DNA of 64,000 bases from Brachyhypopomus gauderio. Lineage: Eukaryota; Chordata; Actinopteri; Gymnotiformes; Hypopomidae. Location: NCBI RefSeq assembly GCF_052324685.1, contig NW_027506894.1, forward strand, positions 1-64,000. The letters are read 5' to 3'. Within the stretch, counting starts at the first letter, position 1, and each line of letters opens with the position of its first letter. The translations under genes and the position numbers were made by a program. Of this stretch, positions 24,433-36,894 are shown in pieces. Below the pieces are notes generated by a model that did not search any database, had not been told where the DNA came from, and saw only the letters and a list, made by a program, of their open reading frames with translations.

Positions 24433-24710
24433 GCAGCGGTCACCACCCACCATCCGGGCCGCGGACCGGTAACGGTCGGTGGGTCATTTGGTACCGGGAC
24501 ACACACACACTTTTTTTATCGATGATCAGTGTCTGAGTGATGTTTTATTTTGAAAATTAAAAAATTTGGGATTCTCTTCCCTATTACATCCGTCGGTGTG
24601 TCTAGAGAGTTTTATTTTTATGTGCTTTATATTTGTTTTTATGTCAGTCGTATCATTTACGTCGTATTTACCCCCCACACTTTAAAGGCCGGTCTGTGAA
24701 AATATTGTCT
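24433..24710. mobile_element. hAT-like non-autonomous fragment
   Basis: It starts CAGCGGTCACCACCC and contains CCGCGGACCGGTAACGG and CCGGTCTGTGAAAATATTGT, motifs I associate with abundant fish and mammal hAT-type repeats. The right end and a target duplication were not found. Confidence 0.45.
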
Positions 24711-24813
24711 GACGACTGAGAACAACGTACATTTTGTCATTCGATATATAAAGCAGGCGGTACATGCCGGTTTTCCCTCCAGCCTCTATCAGCTGGCAGA
24801 GGTATTCAATGAG

Positions 24814-24845
<32 letters not shown>

Positions 24846-25081
24846 GGCCCACCTCCACCCCCCCATCTTTGGAGGACAACTTTGTTTTTATGTACAGATT
24901 TAAATGGCAATTATAACAATTCTGTATAATATATAGTGTAGTGATAACAATATATAGTGATAACAATATGCAAAGTGATAATTATTGGGGTTAGGTGGAC
25001 CAAGAAAAGAGGGGGAGAGAAATAATAAATAGGGAAAAGACAGAGGTAGGAGAAGAAAGGAGAAGAAAAAGAAAAGAAGAA

Positions 25082-25170
25082 AAAAAAAAATAATAATAAT
25101 TAAAAAAAAAATAAAAAAAATTAATAATAATAAAATAATAATAATAATAATAATATTAATAAAATAAAAC
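25082..25170 (+). repeat. A/AAT-rich tract in L1 3' UTR
   Basis: Poly-A and AAT/TAA repeats on the + strand within the L1-like element. This is not its tail, which is the poly-T at 24819. Confidence 0.85.
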
Positions 25171-26468
25171 ACGCAACCAGCTCAAATGACCACTGCAAAG
25201 AAGTACAGAAAGTAAACCAAATACATATAGTGCAGATGAGTGCGATGTATGGGTGTGTGTGAGTGTGTGTTTATGTGCAACCTAGAAGTGCAACATAGGA
25301 TAGATGTATGGAATGTACTTACCAGCAAGGGTGGGTAGCTGCGACAGCATTCCCCCAGAGGCCAGAGGCGGGTGGAGAGAGACCCGGGAATCCCACCCGT
25401 CCACGGCCCCCCACAGAGCGGTGGAGTACCAGAGCCGCACTTCCCAGAGACCCTCACCCGCCCGCCCCCGCAGGCGGGAGAGAGAGACCCCGGACAGCGC
25501 CCCACCAGTCAAGGAGCGCAGGTCCAGGGGAACCAGAGGGAACAGAGCGCCTCCCCCCCAGGATGCCCCCCCCCCCAGGGGCCAGCGGCAAAACCACGGC
25601 GCCACGCGCCCGGAAAGCCACCCACCACCCGGCAGGGCCCACCTCCCGCCGAGGAGCACCCGGCCGCCCCATACCACCACCGCCCAGGGGAGCGGGCCAA
25701 CCGCCCCTACGCCGGGGGGCCAAGCCGGACTCTGGAGCTCCAAGGTGCCCCCCCTCTGGAGTGGTGCAGTAGTCTCAGGGGAGCGTCCGGGAGTGAACCG
25801 GGCACGACCAGCCCCGACCCAGAACCAGCTGTCCTCACCCACCTAACCAAACCCACCCTACATTCGCCCCTATACACCCCCACCATGTACACACCCACCC
25901 CCACACACACACACACATACACTCAAATTCACCCTCACACCTCCAAACCTGGCCATATGTCCCCTCCCTCCAACACGCACTCATTCATGCACCCATCCAG
26001 AAACAAGAAGAAAACAAGGACAAAGACACACACTTATCCAGACTAGCACACCCTCTGCGGCAGGGGCAAATGGCTGGACCAGCAAGGACCAGTAGTGGTC
26101 CTAGGAAGCCGCCAGCCCAGTCCCGCGCCAGCAACACCCCCCCCCCCCCCCCCCCCCGCCCCGGCAGGGAGCAGGAAGCGGGTGAAGGAAGGCCTTCCCA
26201 CCCCTCCACCCCCAGTGTTGTGTGTAGGTGTTGGTGTATATGCATGTGTCGTAGTGTGTGATACTATGGTGCAGTTAAAATTGAGGGGACAGGTGCTAGG
26301 ACAAACGTGAGTGCATGTCCACACCGTCCCCTCAAAGGCCCTCAATGTCTAAAGTGCAGTAAAAACTGAGGGACAGACAGTGGTGAGGAGACGGGTGAAC
26401 CATGGCAGCAGGCCCACCTCGTCAACCTCTGGGTACCTGCCTGTCCCCAGAATCCTAAATGAGCAAGG

Positions 26469-26470
<2 letters not shown>

Positions 26471-26533
<63 letters not shown>

Positions 26534-26552
26534 GGGGGGGGGTGGGTGGGTG
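26471..26552 (+). repeat. (GT)n followed by poly-G in L1 3' UTR
   Basis: About 23 GT units followed by about 24 G and GGGT repeats. Length is likely to be sequencing-sensitive. Confidence 0.95.
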
Positions 26553-27534
26553 GGAATGCTTAGGTCCAGAGGAAAGGGTCCTCTGGAAGAGGAGAGCCAG
26601 CTTGCTAGCTGGCTCATTGAGCACCGAACTTCACTGCCCCCCCAGCTCAAGGCAGGGAGTGGTCGACCCGGGGAGACCAGGGCGGCAACCCCCCCCACCA
26701 CCACATCCAAGCCCGGATCCACACCACCCCCACCACAGAGAGCAGCCGGTCCGCACATCCACATACACCTAGACACACATTTCTTTCATACACGTATGCA
26801 CTCACACACATTTAACCCATAAATATATACATATATACACATATACATACATACATCCATCCATATATATAAATATATACATACACATACATACATATAT
26901 ACATATATATCTACACATACATATACACCCACACACGCTAGTCCCATATACACCACACCCCTGTGTATGCACCCACAACCATACCAATCGCACAGTGAAC
27001 AAACGATGACAGACATCAACAGTATTGAGGACATGCTGGTCGGAGTCCGGAACCCTACCTCCCGGCCCACCCCAGACATCCCCATCATCCACCACCCCAC
27101 TCCCACCACCCAGGCACCTCGGAGCCCCAAGGCCCAGACCCGACCCCCCGACCCAGGCCGACCGACCCACCCCCCCCAGCGGCGCAACCGCAGCGGCGCA
27201 GGTCCCCCCGCACGGGCAGGGCCCCAGCTCGGGGTCGGGGGGCCCCAGGCACCAGGCCCCGGGTCCCGCCACCCGGCCCCACAGGGGAGGCCAGCCACCC
27301 CGCCGAGGGCCAGCACCTGCCCCCCCCCACGCCCCGGCCCCACACCCCAGAGCCCAGAGGGAGCGCCACCCAAGCCCCCCCAACCACCGCCCGCCAGGGC
27401 AAGCACATGCCATCCCAGGTCGGCAGCCCCGGCCCCCCCGCCCCGAAAGTGGCCGGCACGAGCAGTCTCCCCGGGGCCGACCCCCAGCCACCAACCGGCC
27501 CTCCGGGAGCTGAAGCCCCCGCCAATCACCCCGA

Positions 27535-29108
27535 CTAGCTAATGGAACTGATCAGTGGGGACCAAAGAGAATTAAATTCCTCCAACTGGTCTTTAGAGGA
27601 AGCAGACATTCTCTCCAGACAGATGTGATCAAGTAATACATTTTTGTAATGAGTAATATGCAGGTCCTTTTTCGTTTTCCAATTGATAAGAATGGTTTTC
27701 TTGGCGATGCATAGGGCAGTGAGAACTATGTGTGATATGTCTGCCTCTGTATCTAATTCACTGACGTCTCCTAAGATGCACAGTCTGGGGGAAGTTGGGA
27801 TGCAGCTTTTAAGCCCCGTGGACAATTCTACACATACCTTCTTCCAGAATTCCTTAACAGGCCTACAATCCCATATAGCATGCATATAGTTATCAATTAT
27901 ATTGCCTGTACAGTGGGTGCATATGTTTGATTGTGCTAGGCCCATTTGGAACATCCTTTGTCCTGTATAGTGTGTTCTATGAAGGACTTTGTATTGTATA
28001 AGTTGTAAGTTGGGGCTTTTACTTATTTTGAAGATATTTGTACATATGTCGGTCCAGAAATGTTGATCTGGATTAATAAATAGATCTCGTTCCCATTTGG
28101 CTATCGGAAGGGATATTGAGTCATCAAATTTTAACAATAATTTATACAATTTTGATAATAATTTAGGAGTATATAGATTAAAAAATTCAGTTATCCATGC
28201 TGATATTTCTAAGTTCAGTTGATTGCGGTTGAATCTCTGTTGAATGATGGATTTTAATTGTTGATATTCCAGAAATCTACTGTTGTTTATTCCATATTCT
28301 GATACAAGTTCCTGGAATGTGACAAAGTTTCCATCTTTAATAACATGTTCTAAATTTTTTATTCCCCTGTCATGCCATGATGAAAAATGTAGTACTTTCT
28401 TGTTCTGACAGATGTCTGGATTGTTCCAAATGGGTGTTAGTTTGCATGGGATGAGTGGGGACCGAGTTAATTTAAGGAATTCCCACCAGGCTGTCAGTGA
28501 AGTATTTATATTAAGGCTTTTAAAGCAGTCCTGACGCTTAATATTAGAGCTAATGTAAGGTAGGTCTGAGAGTTTTATTTTCCCGCAAAATGCTTGTTCT
28601 AGGTCCAACCATGGCCTGTCTATTAAGTCGTATTTGACCCATTTTAAAATGTACTGTAATCTATTGGCTAAGAAATATTGATAAAAATTTGGTAATTCTA
28701 AGCCACCATTGCGTTTTGGCTTTTGCAAGGTTTTCATACTTATTCTTGATGGCTTGTTTTTCCATAGAAATTTTGAGATGTTTGAATCTAGGGATTTAAA
28801 CCAAGCAGCAGAGGGTTTATTTGGGATTAATGAGAATAAATAGTTAACTTTGGGTAGAACCATCATTTTAATGGTAGCCACTCTCCCCATGAGTGATATA
28901 GGTAAAGCGTTCCAACGTGTGAGATCATCTTCTATTGTTTTTAATAGAGGGATATGATTTAACTGCACCAAGTCTAACAGTTTAGCAGAGACATGTATGC
29001 CTAAATATCTAATATTACCTGATTGTAGTGGAGTGGTGGTCGTGTTCTGGAAACTACAGTTTATAGGCAAAACTGTTGATTTGCCCCAGTTGATGGAATA
29101 TTCTGCAA
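27535..29108 (-). pseudogene. L1-like ORF2 C-terminal part
   Basis: Open to the stop at 27535. From the 5' end: INWGKSTVLPIN, then NIRYLGIHVS, LMGRVATIKMMVLPKVNYLFSL and KPKRNGGLELPNFYQYF, the post-RT thumb region of vertebrate L1/Tx1-type ORF2. The C-terminal part has a cysteine pattern (NICTHCTGN ... HAIWDC), as in this family. Some 42 extra codons upstream (to an ATG at 29235) come from flanking DNA beyond the target duplication and are fortuitous. The reading frame is intact over about 520 codons, suggesting a recent insertion. Confidence 0.85.
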
Positions 29109-29124
29109 TATTCAATGAGGAGTT

Positions 29125-29544
29125 GACAAAAATCCCAAAAAGTAGATTTAGACACTCGTTTGTGTTTACAGAAGACGTTTGGTTGAAGTAATGGCTGTGA
29201 AAAGAGATGCCACAATGTACTAAAAACGTTCTCATACTTTTCCACTTCGCAGATTTTCAGTTTTTTGAGAAATTACTTTTGTTCAATAAATTCTGAAAAT
29301 GTATGTCATCTTCTGTGTCCCTTATTTGGAAGGTTTGCTTTACAAATTGAGATTTGGATATTAATTCCATAAGATTCTTTATTTTTTCTTTTAGAGAATC
29401 ATGAGCACGCTTGGGTGGTTCATAAAGTTTCAAGCAGCACTTTATATAGTAGTGTTTAGGAGAATGACAATCTTTAAATAAATGGTAACATAACAAACAT
29501 GCATTATTTGGGGCGGAAATGTACTATTGTCTTCAAATGAAACC
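29125..29544. other. Flank of the L1 insertion, unrecognised
   Basis: Removing the L1 insert joins 24711-24818 to 29125 onward. The rejoined sequence reads a short open stretch, NEELTKIPKSRFRHSFVF. I cannot name it; it may be old transposase. Confidence 0.4.
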
Positions 29545-29765
29545 AGAGTCGTCGTCTTCTTCTTTCGGCAATTCTCATTTAGGGGTCGCCACAGTGGATC
29601 AAACTCCTCCATCTGACCCTGTCCTGAGTGTCCTCCACTGACACACCAGCCACTCTCATATCCTCTACCACTGCATCCATAAACCTCCTCTTAGGCCTAC
29701 TTCTCTTGCCTGGAAGTTCCATCCTCAATATACCTCCTATATACATCCTACCAATATACCTCTCC
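29545..29765 (-). mobile_element. LINE fragment: C-terminal tail of a reverse transcriptase
   Basis: The minus strand reads MDAVVEDMRVAGVSVEDT then QDRVRWRSLIHCGDP, the characteristic end of a widespread fish LINE RT frame. Only the last 60-70 codons remain. Confidence 0.75.
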
Positions 29766-30249
29766 TCCCTCCTCTGTAAATGAAACTGGAGTCTGCACTC
29801 CTTATTTTACTGGAAACTGATAACTATATTGTTGGATTATGTGGGGATCTTTACCTGGAATAAAACCTCTTGTGAGATTTTAGGAAACATATGAATCAGA
29901 AAAGAAACCAGAAAGCCAGAAACCAGCTGCAACTCAAACATGGTTACTGTTAAACTCCGTTCTCTGTTGATCTGTGCATTATGCAGAAGTGAATGTGATT
30001 TCATGACAATAAAACTTTGTACGATGTAGATTTAGTTCACAATAAGAACAATAAACTGTTTTGTGCTGAGCACAATTCAAACCAAAGTTTTCCTATTCAG
30101 CATAAGAATACCGCAAATGTACCTGTGCACTGTGAGCACCATCGATTCATGGTTTAAAGCGTCTGAATCGCTTCTTGAAGTGCTGCAGATGAGCTTGATT
30201 TAAATTGATTAAAGTGAATGGGAGCACCTAAGTGAATTCTTCTGCACAA
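29766..30249. other. No gene or repeat recognised
   Basis: AT-rich DNA between the LINE tail and unit B. No frame or signal could be supported. Confidence 0.5.
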
Positions 30250-32960
30250 CTGTGAGTGCAATAATATTTTAGTCGTGTGGAAATGAACATTAGTGTAAGT
30301 GCTTGAGTGCTATAAGTGTGTGTACAATATGCATTTATTTTACACTAAGAACAAAACACCTTTTGAAGCTGGAGATGTTTAATGCATCAGTGCAATGTAG
30401 CAGTTGACCTCTGACCTGCAGTCTCAGTAATGTGTGGACATGCATCCCAACTCCTGAACCAGGCCACTGCTGGTGTCTGGGTCGGTATTCTCAGTAGCGC
30501 ACACACTTCCTGTATATGTGTTTTAAGTGTGTCTAATGCATCATTACCAACACAAGACAGTAAGAGAGTCTTGGCATTATACATGAGTAGAATTTACATG
30601 CAGTTGAGAGTAGGTTGTTGCCTAAACGAGGTTACTTAAATGTAACAATGCACTATGAATAGAGAAATGCCTTTTAAGTGGAGATGCAATTACTCTGGCC
30701 TGGGTCTCTTTAGCCAGTAGTTCAACTTCAAGAGGTTTTATTGTCATTTCATCACAGTGAAACGAAACAACGTTCCTCCAGGACCATGGTGCATAAAGAC
30801 ACAGTGCAGACAGAACATAAGTGCAACACAAAGTGCAGACACACAGTACAACACAATACAGACAGTACAGTACACTAGACACAGTGCAGTATACTGTACT
30901 GTCTGTATTGTGTTGTACTGTCTGTCTGCACTTTGTACTGTGTTGCAGCGCTTTGGGTCCGATAAATGGTGCATTTGTTTAGATAGAAGTTTAGAAGGCG
31001 AGAGCTATCTCTGACAGTCTCTGTGTGGGGGTAGGAGGAGGTAACCAAGACGACGACCTTCTGGGAGAAGTTTGTTTGGGCGCCAATGCAGATAAGCAGA
31101 ATGAAGAATTTAGCGAGGAGCTCGTCCTTGAGTGTTTGAGCACACAAACTCCTCTTAAGTCAGCGGTCTCCCAACTGTGTTACCGTTTGTCGCTAATTCA
31201 GTTTTTTTCCACTGTTAAGTGCAAGGGAACACCAGTGCTCATGTTCTACCCCCGCCAGACCCTGTTACAGTGGAGAAATCACTCAGAAAAGCTCCAAGAT
31301 GAAGTTCTGCAGACGCTACGAGAGCTCGGCCTGCTACGAGACCCAGGCCCTCAGACCGCAGCGTCGCCTGACTGCGGAGCCCGGCGGAAGTCTCATCGCA
31401 AGCGGTGCGAGCGAAAGCGGAAGCGCGGTAAGAGAGCCGGGATCCGCGCGAGGCTAAAGGCTAACCCCAGCCGCCCGGCTGTACCGTCGCTGTTCCTCGC
31501 ACACGTTTGCTCCCTACACACCGAACTGGAGCACATTCGGCTCCAGGGGACGACCCGGCGTGAGTTTAGAGACTGCTGTGTTTTAGTCTTCGTGGAGTCG
31601 CGGCTGAGCGACGACATCCCGGACAGCGCCGTTCAGCTCGCGGGGCTCACCGCCTTCAGAGCGGATAGGAGCGCGGCCCCGTCCGGGAAGACCCGCGATG
31701 GTGGAGGCGTGTGTGTTTACATCAACACGGAATGGTGCAGCGACGCTGTGGCTGTGGCCAGACACTGCTCTCCGCTGGTGGAGTTCCTGATAGTCAGATG
31801 TAGACCTTTTTATTTACCACGAGAACTCTCCTCCGTGCTGATAGCCGCCGTGTACACGTCACCCAGCGCTGGTCCTGATGCTGAGGAGACACTAGGCGAA
31901 CTGTACGGAGCCATCAGCGAGCTGCAACTCAAACACCCAGACGGACTGTTCATTATCGCCGGAGATTTCAACCATGCAAATCTCAAGTCAGTCCTCCCTC
32001 AATTCCATCAGCATGTGGACTTTGCAACGAGAGGAGCGAACACACTGGATCTTGTCTACACAAACATCCCCAGCGCGTACCGGGCGGAGCAGCGCCCCCA
32101 CCTCGCGTTCTCGGACCGCATGTGTGTGTGGCTCACTCCAGCCTACACACCGCTCGCCAGACGCTCCAGACCAGTTCAGAAGCAGGTGAGAACCTGGCCG
32201 GCAGGAGCCGTCTCTGCCCTTCAGGACTGTTTTGAGCGCACTGCGTGGGACATGTTCAGGGAGGCTGCAACTGACGGAGACACAGTTAACCTGGAGGAGT
32301 ACACAGCATCAGTCACTGGCTACATCAGCAAGTGCATTGATGATGTTACTGTCTCCAGGACCATCACCATACACCCAAACCAGAAGCCGTGGATCACTGC
32401 TGAGGTACGTGCGCTGCTGAGGACCCGCGACTCAGCCTTCAGAGCGGGTGACAAGGTGCCCTGAGGACAGCAAGGGGCAAACTGTCACGAGCCATCAGAG
32501 AGGAAAAGCGCACACATGCCCAGAGAATCTACAGCCACTTCAAAGACACTGTTGACACACGGCGCATGTGGCAGGGCATCCAGACAATCACCAACTACAG
32601 GACAACACCACCGTCCTGTGACTGTGATGCCTCCCTCCGTGATGCCCTCAATGACTTCTATGCATGGTTTGAGACACAAAATGACTTGTTGGCAAGGAAG
32701 ACCACGCCCAAGCCAGACGAGCAGGTGTTGTGTCTGTCTGCAGTGGATGTGAGGAGAACTCTGCGCAGAGTCAACCCACGAAAAGCTGCAGGACCAGACC
32801 AAATCCCCGGCAGGGTGCTCAGGGAATGTGCAGAACAACTGACGGACGTTCTCACGGACATCTTCAACATCTCCCTGAGCAGCTCCACTGTCCCAACGTG
32901 CCTCAAGACCACCACCATCGTCCCCGTGCCAAAGAAGTCCACAGTGTCCTGCCTCAATGA
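30250..32960 (+). mobile_element. CR1/L2-group LINE copy B, 5' part
   Basis: Nearly identical to copy A from 7630. The main frame 31025-32464 carries the endonuclease and linker, then breaks at about 32455, where copy A has AAGGCGGCCCTG and copy B AAGGTGCCCTG, a one-base loss. RT continues in another frame (32566 onward, [13 protein letters not shown]) until the hAT insertion at 32961. Confidence 0.9.
30828..30936. repeat. 45-bp-arm inverted repeat in LINE 5' region, copy B
   Basis: Arms 30828-30872 and 30892-30936 match those of copy A, with the same single arm mismatch. Confidence 0.92.
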
Positions 32961-33921
32961 TAGGGGTGTGACGAGACACTCAGCTCACGAGACGAGACGA
33001 GACACGAGACTGGGTTCACGAGATTCGAGACGAGACGAGGTTTTAAGAACACTAAAATTACAAATTATGTGACCGGACAACAGACTTATTAAAATTTTAT
33101 TTAACTTCAAACATGCATTTTGAAATGTTTTATTATAACTCTTAACATGCATTATGTAAGAGACTGAAAAGTCCATCGTAAAGCAGTTTTTCGTCGTTAA
33201 TCGTGACCCTATATTTAGATACGCTTTGATCGTAAATACAGTATAGAAAAAACTAACAATGTTCTCGTGCGTACAGCGTGAGAAAGAGCGATCGCGTTAC
33301 CGAGATGGGCTTATCGTACACAACACTCCACTACACTACACAACACTCCACAGTTCCTCCGCGCACCGCGCAAAATTAAATTAAAAGTCTGTGGTAAGTC
33401 CGGTCCGTTGTTATCCAGACCCGTCGTTAAGCGGGGACTCACTGTATTATGTACAAAACAAAAAGTTCAAATAGTGCAAACTGAGCCTGACCAAGTATGT
33501 CACTGAATTTGCTGCAACTACACTGCCATGTTCATTTTTAAGAATATTAGCATCCCCACACTGCTCCCGATATCCTTTACTGTCTCAACTTGCCAAAGCG
33601 CCGTTCTGTCCCTGCTACCTCTGTTCAAGTGAGATGTGTTGATTTGAGTACTGAGCTGTGGTGCAGCTGTAAATGTCTCTGCATCATGCTCGTATTAGTC
33701 GCGGTGTACAGCATTATTTTCATACAATGTTTGCATATGTAGTGTCTTATCAGTCACTCTCTTCCCATTTATCATTTACGCCGGGTTCCCAAAATGCTGC
33801 CAAACAAACGATTTGAAAGTGGCGGGGCATCTTCAATAGTAATACCTGTATTTTCCCACATCATTGTGACGTCATCAAATCTCGCGAGATCACTAGACAC
33901 GGAGATCTCGTCACACCCCTA
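32961..33921. mobile_element. hAT-type element inside LINE copy B
   Basis: Perfect 15-bp terminal inverted repeats TAGGGGTGTGACGAG and flanking 8-bp duplications CTCAATGA (32953-32960 and 33922-33929). Copies A and C have an uninterrupted site (CCTCAACGACTACC). The left end has repeats of GAGACGAGAC. No transposase frame; 961 bp. Confidence 0.95.
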
Positions 33922-34716
33922 CTCAATGACTACCGTCCCGTCACACTCACCCCCATCATCATGAAGTGCTTCGAGAGGCTAGTCATGAGGAACATCAAGA
34001 CCCAGCTGCCTCCTTCACTAGACCCCCTGCAGTTTGCATATCGTCCCAACCGCTCCAAGGAGGATGCCATCACCACCACCCTTCATCTCTCCCTCACCCA
34101 CCTGAAGAAGAAGGACACCTACACCAGAATGCTGTTCATAGATTTCAGTTCAGCATTCAACACCATCGTCCCATGAAAACTCATTGGGAAACTAAGCCTG
34201 CTGGGCTTAACCACACCCCTCTGTAACTGGATCCTGGACTTCCTGACTGGGAGGCCCCAGTCAGTCCGGATCGGCAACAGCACATCCAGCACCATCACAC
34301 TGAACACCGGGGTCCCCCAGGGCAGTGTTCTGAGTCCTCTGCTGTTCACCCTGCTGACTCATGACTGTGTGGCAAAACACAGTTCAAACCACATCATTAA
34401 GTTCGCCGATGATACAACAGTGCTGGGTCTCATCAGCAAAGGTGACGAGTCAGCGTACAGAGAGGAGGTGCAGCGGCTGACAGACTGGTGTAAAGACAAC
34501 AACCTTCACCTGAACGTGGACAAGACCAAGGAAATGGTTGGTGACTTCAGGAGAGCACGTCACACTCACTCTCCGCTCAACATCGACGGGTCCTCTGTGG
34601 AGATCGTCAAGAGCACCAAGTTCCTTGGTGTCCGCTTAGGGGAGAACCTCACCTGGACCCTGAACACCAGCAGAACACCAGCCAACACCAGTTCTACAGC
34701 CAAGAAAGCCCAGTAG
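33922..34716 (+). mobile_element. CR1/L2-group LINE copy B, 3' part
   Basis: Continues the RT after the hAT insert: [25 protein letters not shown], then a stop (TGA in CCATGAAAACTC near 34173). The frame reopens with [12 protein letters not shown] and FADDTT, here with the standard FADD. It ends in the same abnormal tail as copy A. Confidence 0.9.
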
Positions 34717-35063
34717 TAGTAGTAGATGTAAAAAAGGCGCAGAGTGTAGTGTTAAAAGTGCGAGGTGAAGGTCTCGTGGAGTGTTATCAGCGAGGTGTTA
34801 ATGAGTACACAGCTTTTGGAAAGAAGCTGATTTTCAAACTGTTTGTCCGTGTGTGTGTGCTGGTCCACAGATGGCAGCATCTTGAAGAGAGAGTGTCCCA
34901 AGTGTGTGTGTGCAGCTGCAGTCTGCTGGAACGGATAGTGTCCATGTTGGAGAGATCAGGCCCACAATTTATTATGGAATCAAAACGTGGAGCCAGTAGT
35001 CACTCTTGCACTACTGTAGTATTTAGTTCTGTAACACACGGTGGTCACTGCCTGCAGCCAAGA

Positions 35064-35458
35064 GTGAGTGAGTGAGTGAGTGAGTGAGTGAGTGAGTGAG
35101 TGAGTGGGTGGGTGAGTGAGTGAGTGAGTGGGTGAGTGAGTGGGTGGGTGAGTGAGTGGGTGGGTGAGTGAGTGGGTGGGTGGGTGAGTGGGTGGGTGAG
35201 TGAGTGGGTGGGTGAGTGAGTGAGTGAGTGGGTGGGTGAGTGGGTGGGTGGGTGGGTGGGTGAGTGAGTGGGTGAGTGAGTGGGTGAGTGGGTGGGTGGG
35301 TGGGTGGGTGAGTGAGTGAGTGAGTGAGTGAGTGAGTGAGTGAGTGAGTGGGTGGGTGAGTGGGTGGGTGAGTGAGTGAGTGAGTGGGTGGGTGAGTGGG
35401 TGGGTGAGTGAGTGGGTGAGTGAGTGGGTGAGTGAGTGGGTGAGTGAGTGAGTGGGTG
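35064..35458 (+). repeat. GTGA/GTGG microsatellite, unit B
   Basis: About 395 bases of mixed GTGA and GTGG tetramers at the same place as in unit A. Confidence 0.95.
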
Positions 35459-36063
35459 CGTGCGTGCTTCGGTGTAGCCACAATTCGGGGAGCTCGGACA
35501 CAGACGCTGGTGTTGACGCTCTGAAGGTGCTCGTTTATTGTGAAATAACGAACATACTACACATGGGGCTACAGATGCTCCATTTATACATAAACGTCAC
35601 AAAAGCAGCGCAGCGTTAATGAGATAATGTATACTGATCTATACATAAAGAAAAGATCAGAGTTTATGCAAACTGAAGAGTCATTAGAATGCAAAACAAA
35701 CTCATTGAAGCACATGTCATGAGTACCGTGTTTACTGTTATTTATTAATCACCAGTTTAACCAAGTTGTCCCAGGTGATGAATAGCTATAAGAGTTACTT
35801 GTTTCTTGTCGTGACCAAAGTTATATTTTAGTATATCTAACCCTGATTCAATTTATTCTTTTGACCTTTGTTTCTTCATACTGTATCAGAGTTCTATTAT
35901 ATGGTTGTGTATTAAAGATTAAATTGCAAATGACCATAATTTTGTAAGTTAAAGATCTGTTGCTGATTACAACTTAAAGTGGTGATGAGGTCTTAAACAT
36001 TTTTGGAAGGTCTTTAAAAAGTCTTAGAAGGGTATTGAATTTAATTTCAGTATTTCTGCATAT

Positions 36064-36182
36064 TCATTATCCGAACCGCTTAATCCCGCTAGTCGGGGTC
36101 ACGGGGGGGCTGGAGCCAATCCCAGCAACTCCGGGCGAAGGCAGGGTACACCATGGGCAGGTCGCCAGTCCACCGCACGGCC
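36064..36182. mobile_element. Short retroposon fragment with 13-bp target duplication
   Basis: A 119-base insert (TTATCCGAACCGCTTAATCC ... GGTCGCCAGTCCACCGCACGG) flanked by perfect TATTTCTGCATAT at 36051-36063 and 36183-36195. The body matches a very common fish LINE/SINE 3' end. Units A and C lack it. Confidence 0.88.
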
Positions 36183-36449
36183 TATTTCTGCATATACACT
36201 TTTGTATCTCACTTATATTAAGTGAACCGACTCGTTACCTTCCGCCATTTTTTCTCTGCTCTGAACGCCTTGTAGCGGGACTATAGTTGTCTTGTAGTCC
36301 CGCTCCATAGTATTATCCCTTCATTGTACAGTATAATTCCTATCTGCATTCTGTGTTTCAGTCTAGCATTTTGTTGTCTTCTTTTTAATAAATATTAATT
36401 ATCTTGCATTTTCGTCACCCACATTCGTCAAAGGTGACAAGCGTTACAC

Positions 36450-36620
36450 TGCTGTCCAGTAGATGAAGCTGTGTGTGACTTTAAGGTATGAAATGTACAC
36501 TACTGTTTTGGTTTAACTAATGTTTTCCCATATTTATGATTATCTTGAAATATATGTTAGAAAGATTAGAATTTAACAGTGAAACAATATAAATAAAACA
36601 TTGATACACAACCATACCCA
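36450..36620 (+). pseudogene. Relic of TRIM exon 1/intron 1 boundary, unit B
   Basis: Same relic as at 12946; here it keeps CTGCTGTCCAGTAGATGAAG, one base different from the live exon (GTAGAGGAAG). Confidence 0.75.
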
Positions 36621-36894
36621 CTCCACACAGTCACACACATATTCACCACACAGACACCCACACACCTCTCTCTAATACACACTCCACAGTATCAGTTTTG
36701 CAGTAAAGGTTATATTTTACTGCATTAGGAACATTACTGTAAATTGTAGCCTAACCCAAAAAATAATTACCATAATTTAAACATAATTAGCCATGGTCCC
36801 ATATGTGTAAAAATACACATATACAAAAAAAGCCACACAAAGGGGAACAAACAGGATACAAAACTGAACAGTCTTGTTATGTGTAATGTAAGTG

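Larger units (their letters stand above)
24819..29108 (-). mobile_element. L1-like LINE, 5'-truncated, with 16-bp target duplication
   Basis: The identical 16-mer TATTCAATGAGGAGTT lies at 24803-24818 and 29109-29124. A + strand poly-T of about 28 bases follows the first copy, which is the poly(A) tail of a minus-strand insertion. The insert holds the C-terminal half of ORF2 and then a 3' UTR of about 2.7 kb. That UTR is very C-rich on the + strand (25300-27530) with CACA/ATAC microsatellites. The 5' truncation falls inside the RT domain, so the catalytic YADD and the endonuclease are missing. Confidence 0.93.

Noticed and set aside
25282..27542. Many overlapping Pro/Gly-rich open frames on both strands
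   Set aside because: Stop-poor because of extreme GC content in the L1-like 3' UTR; no domain, no splice signals.
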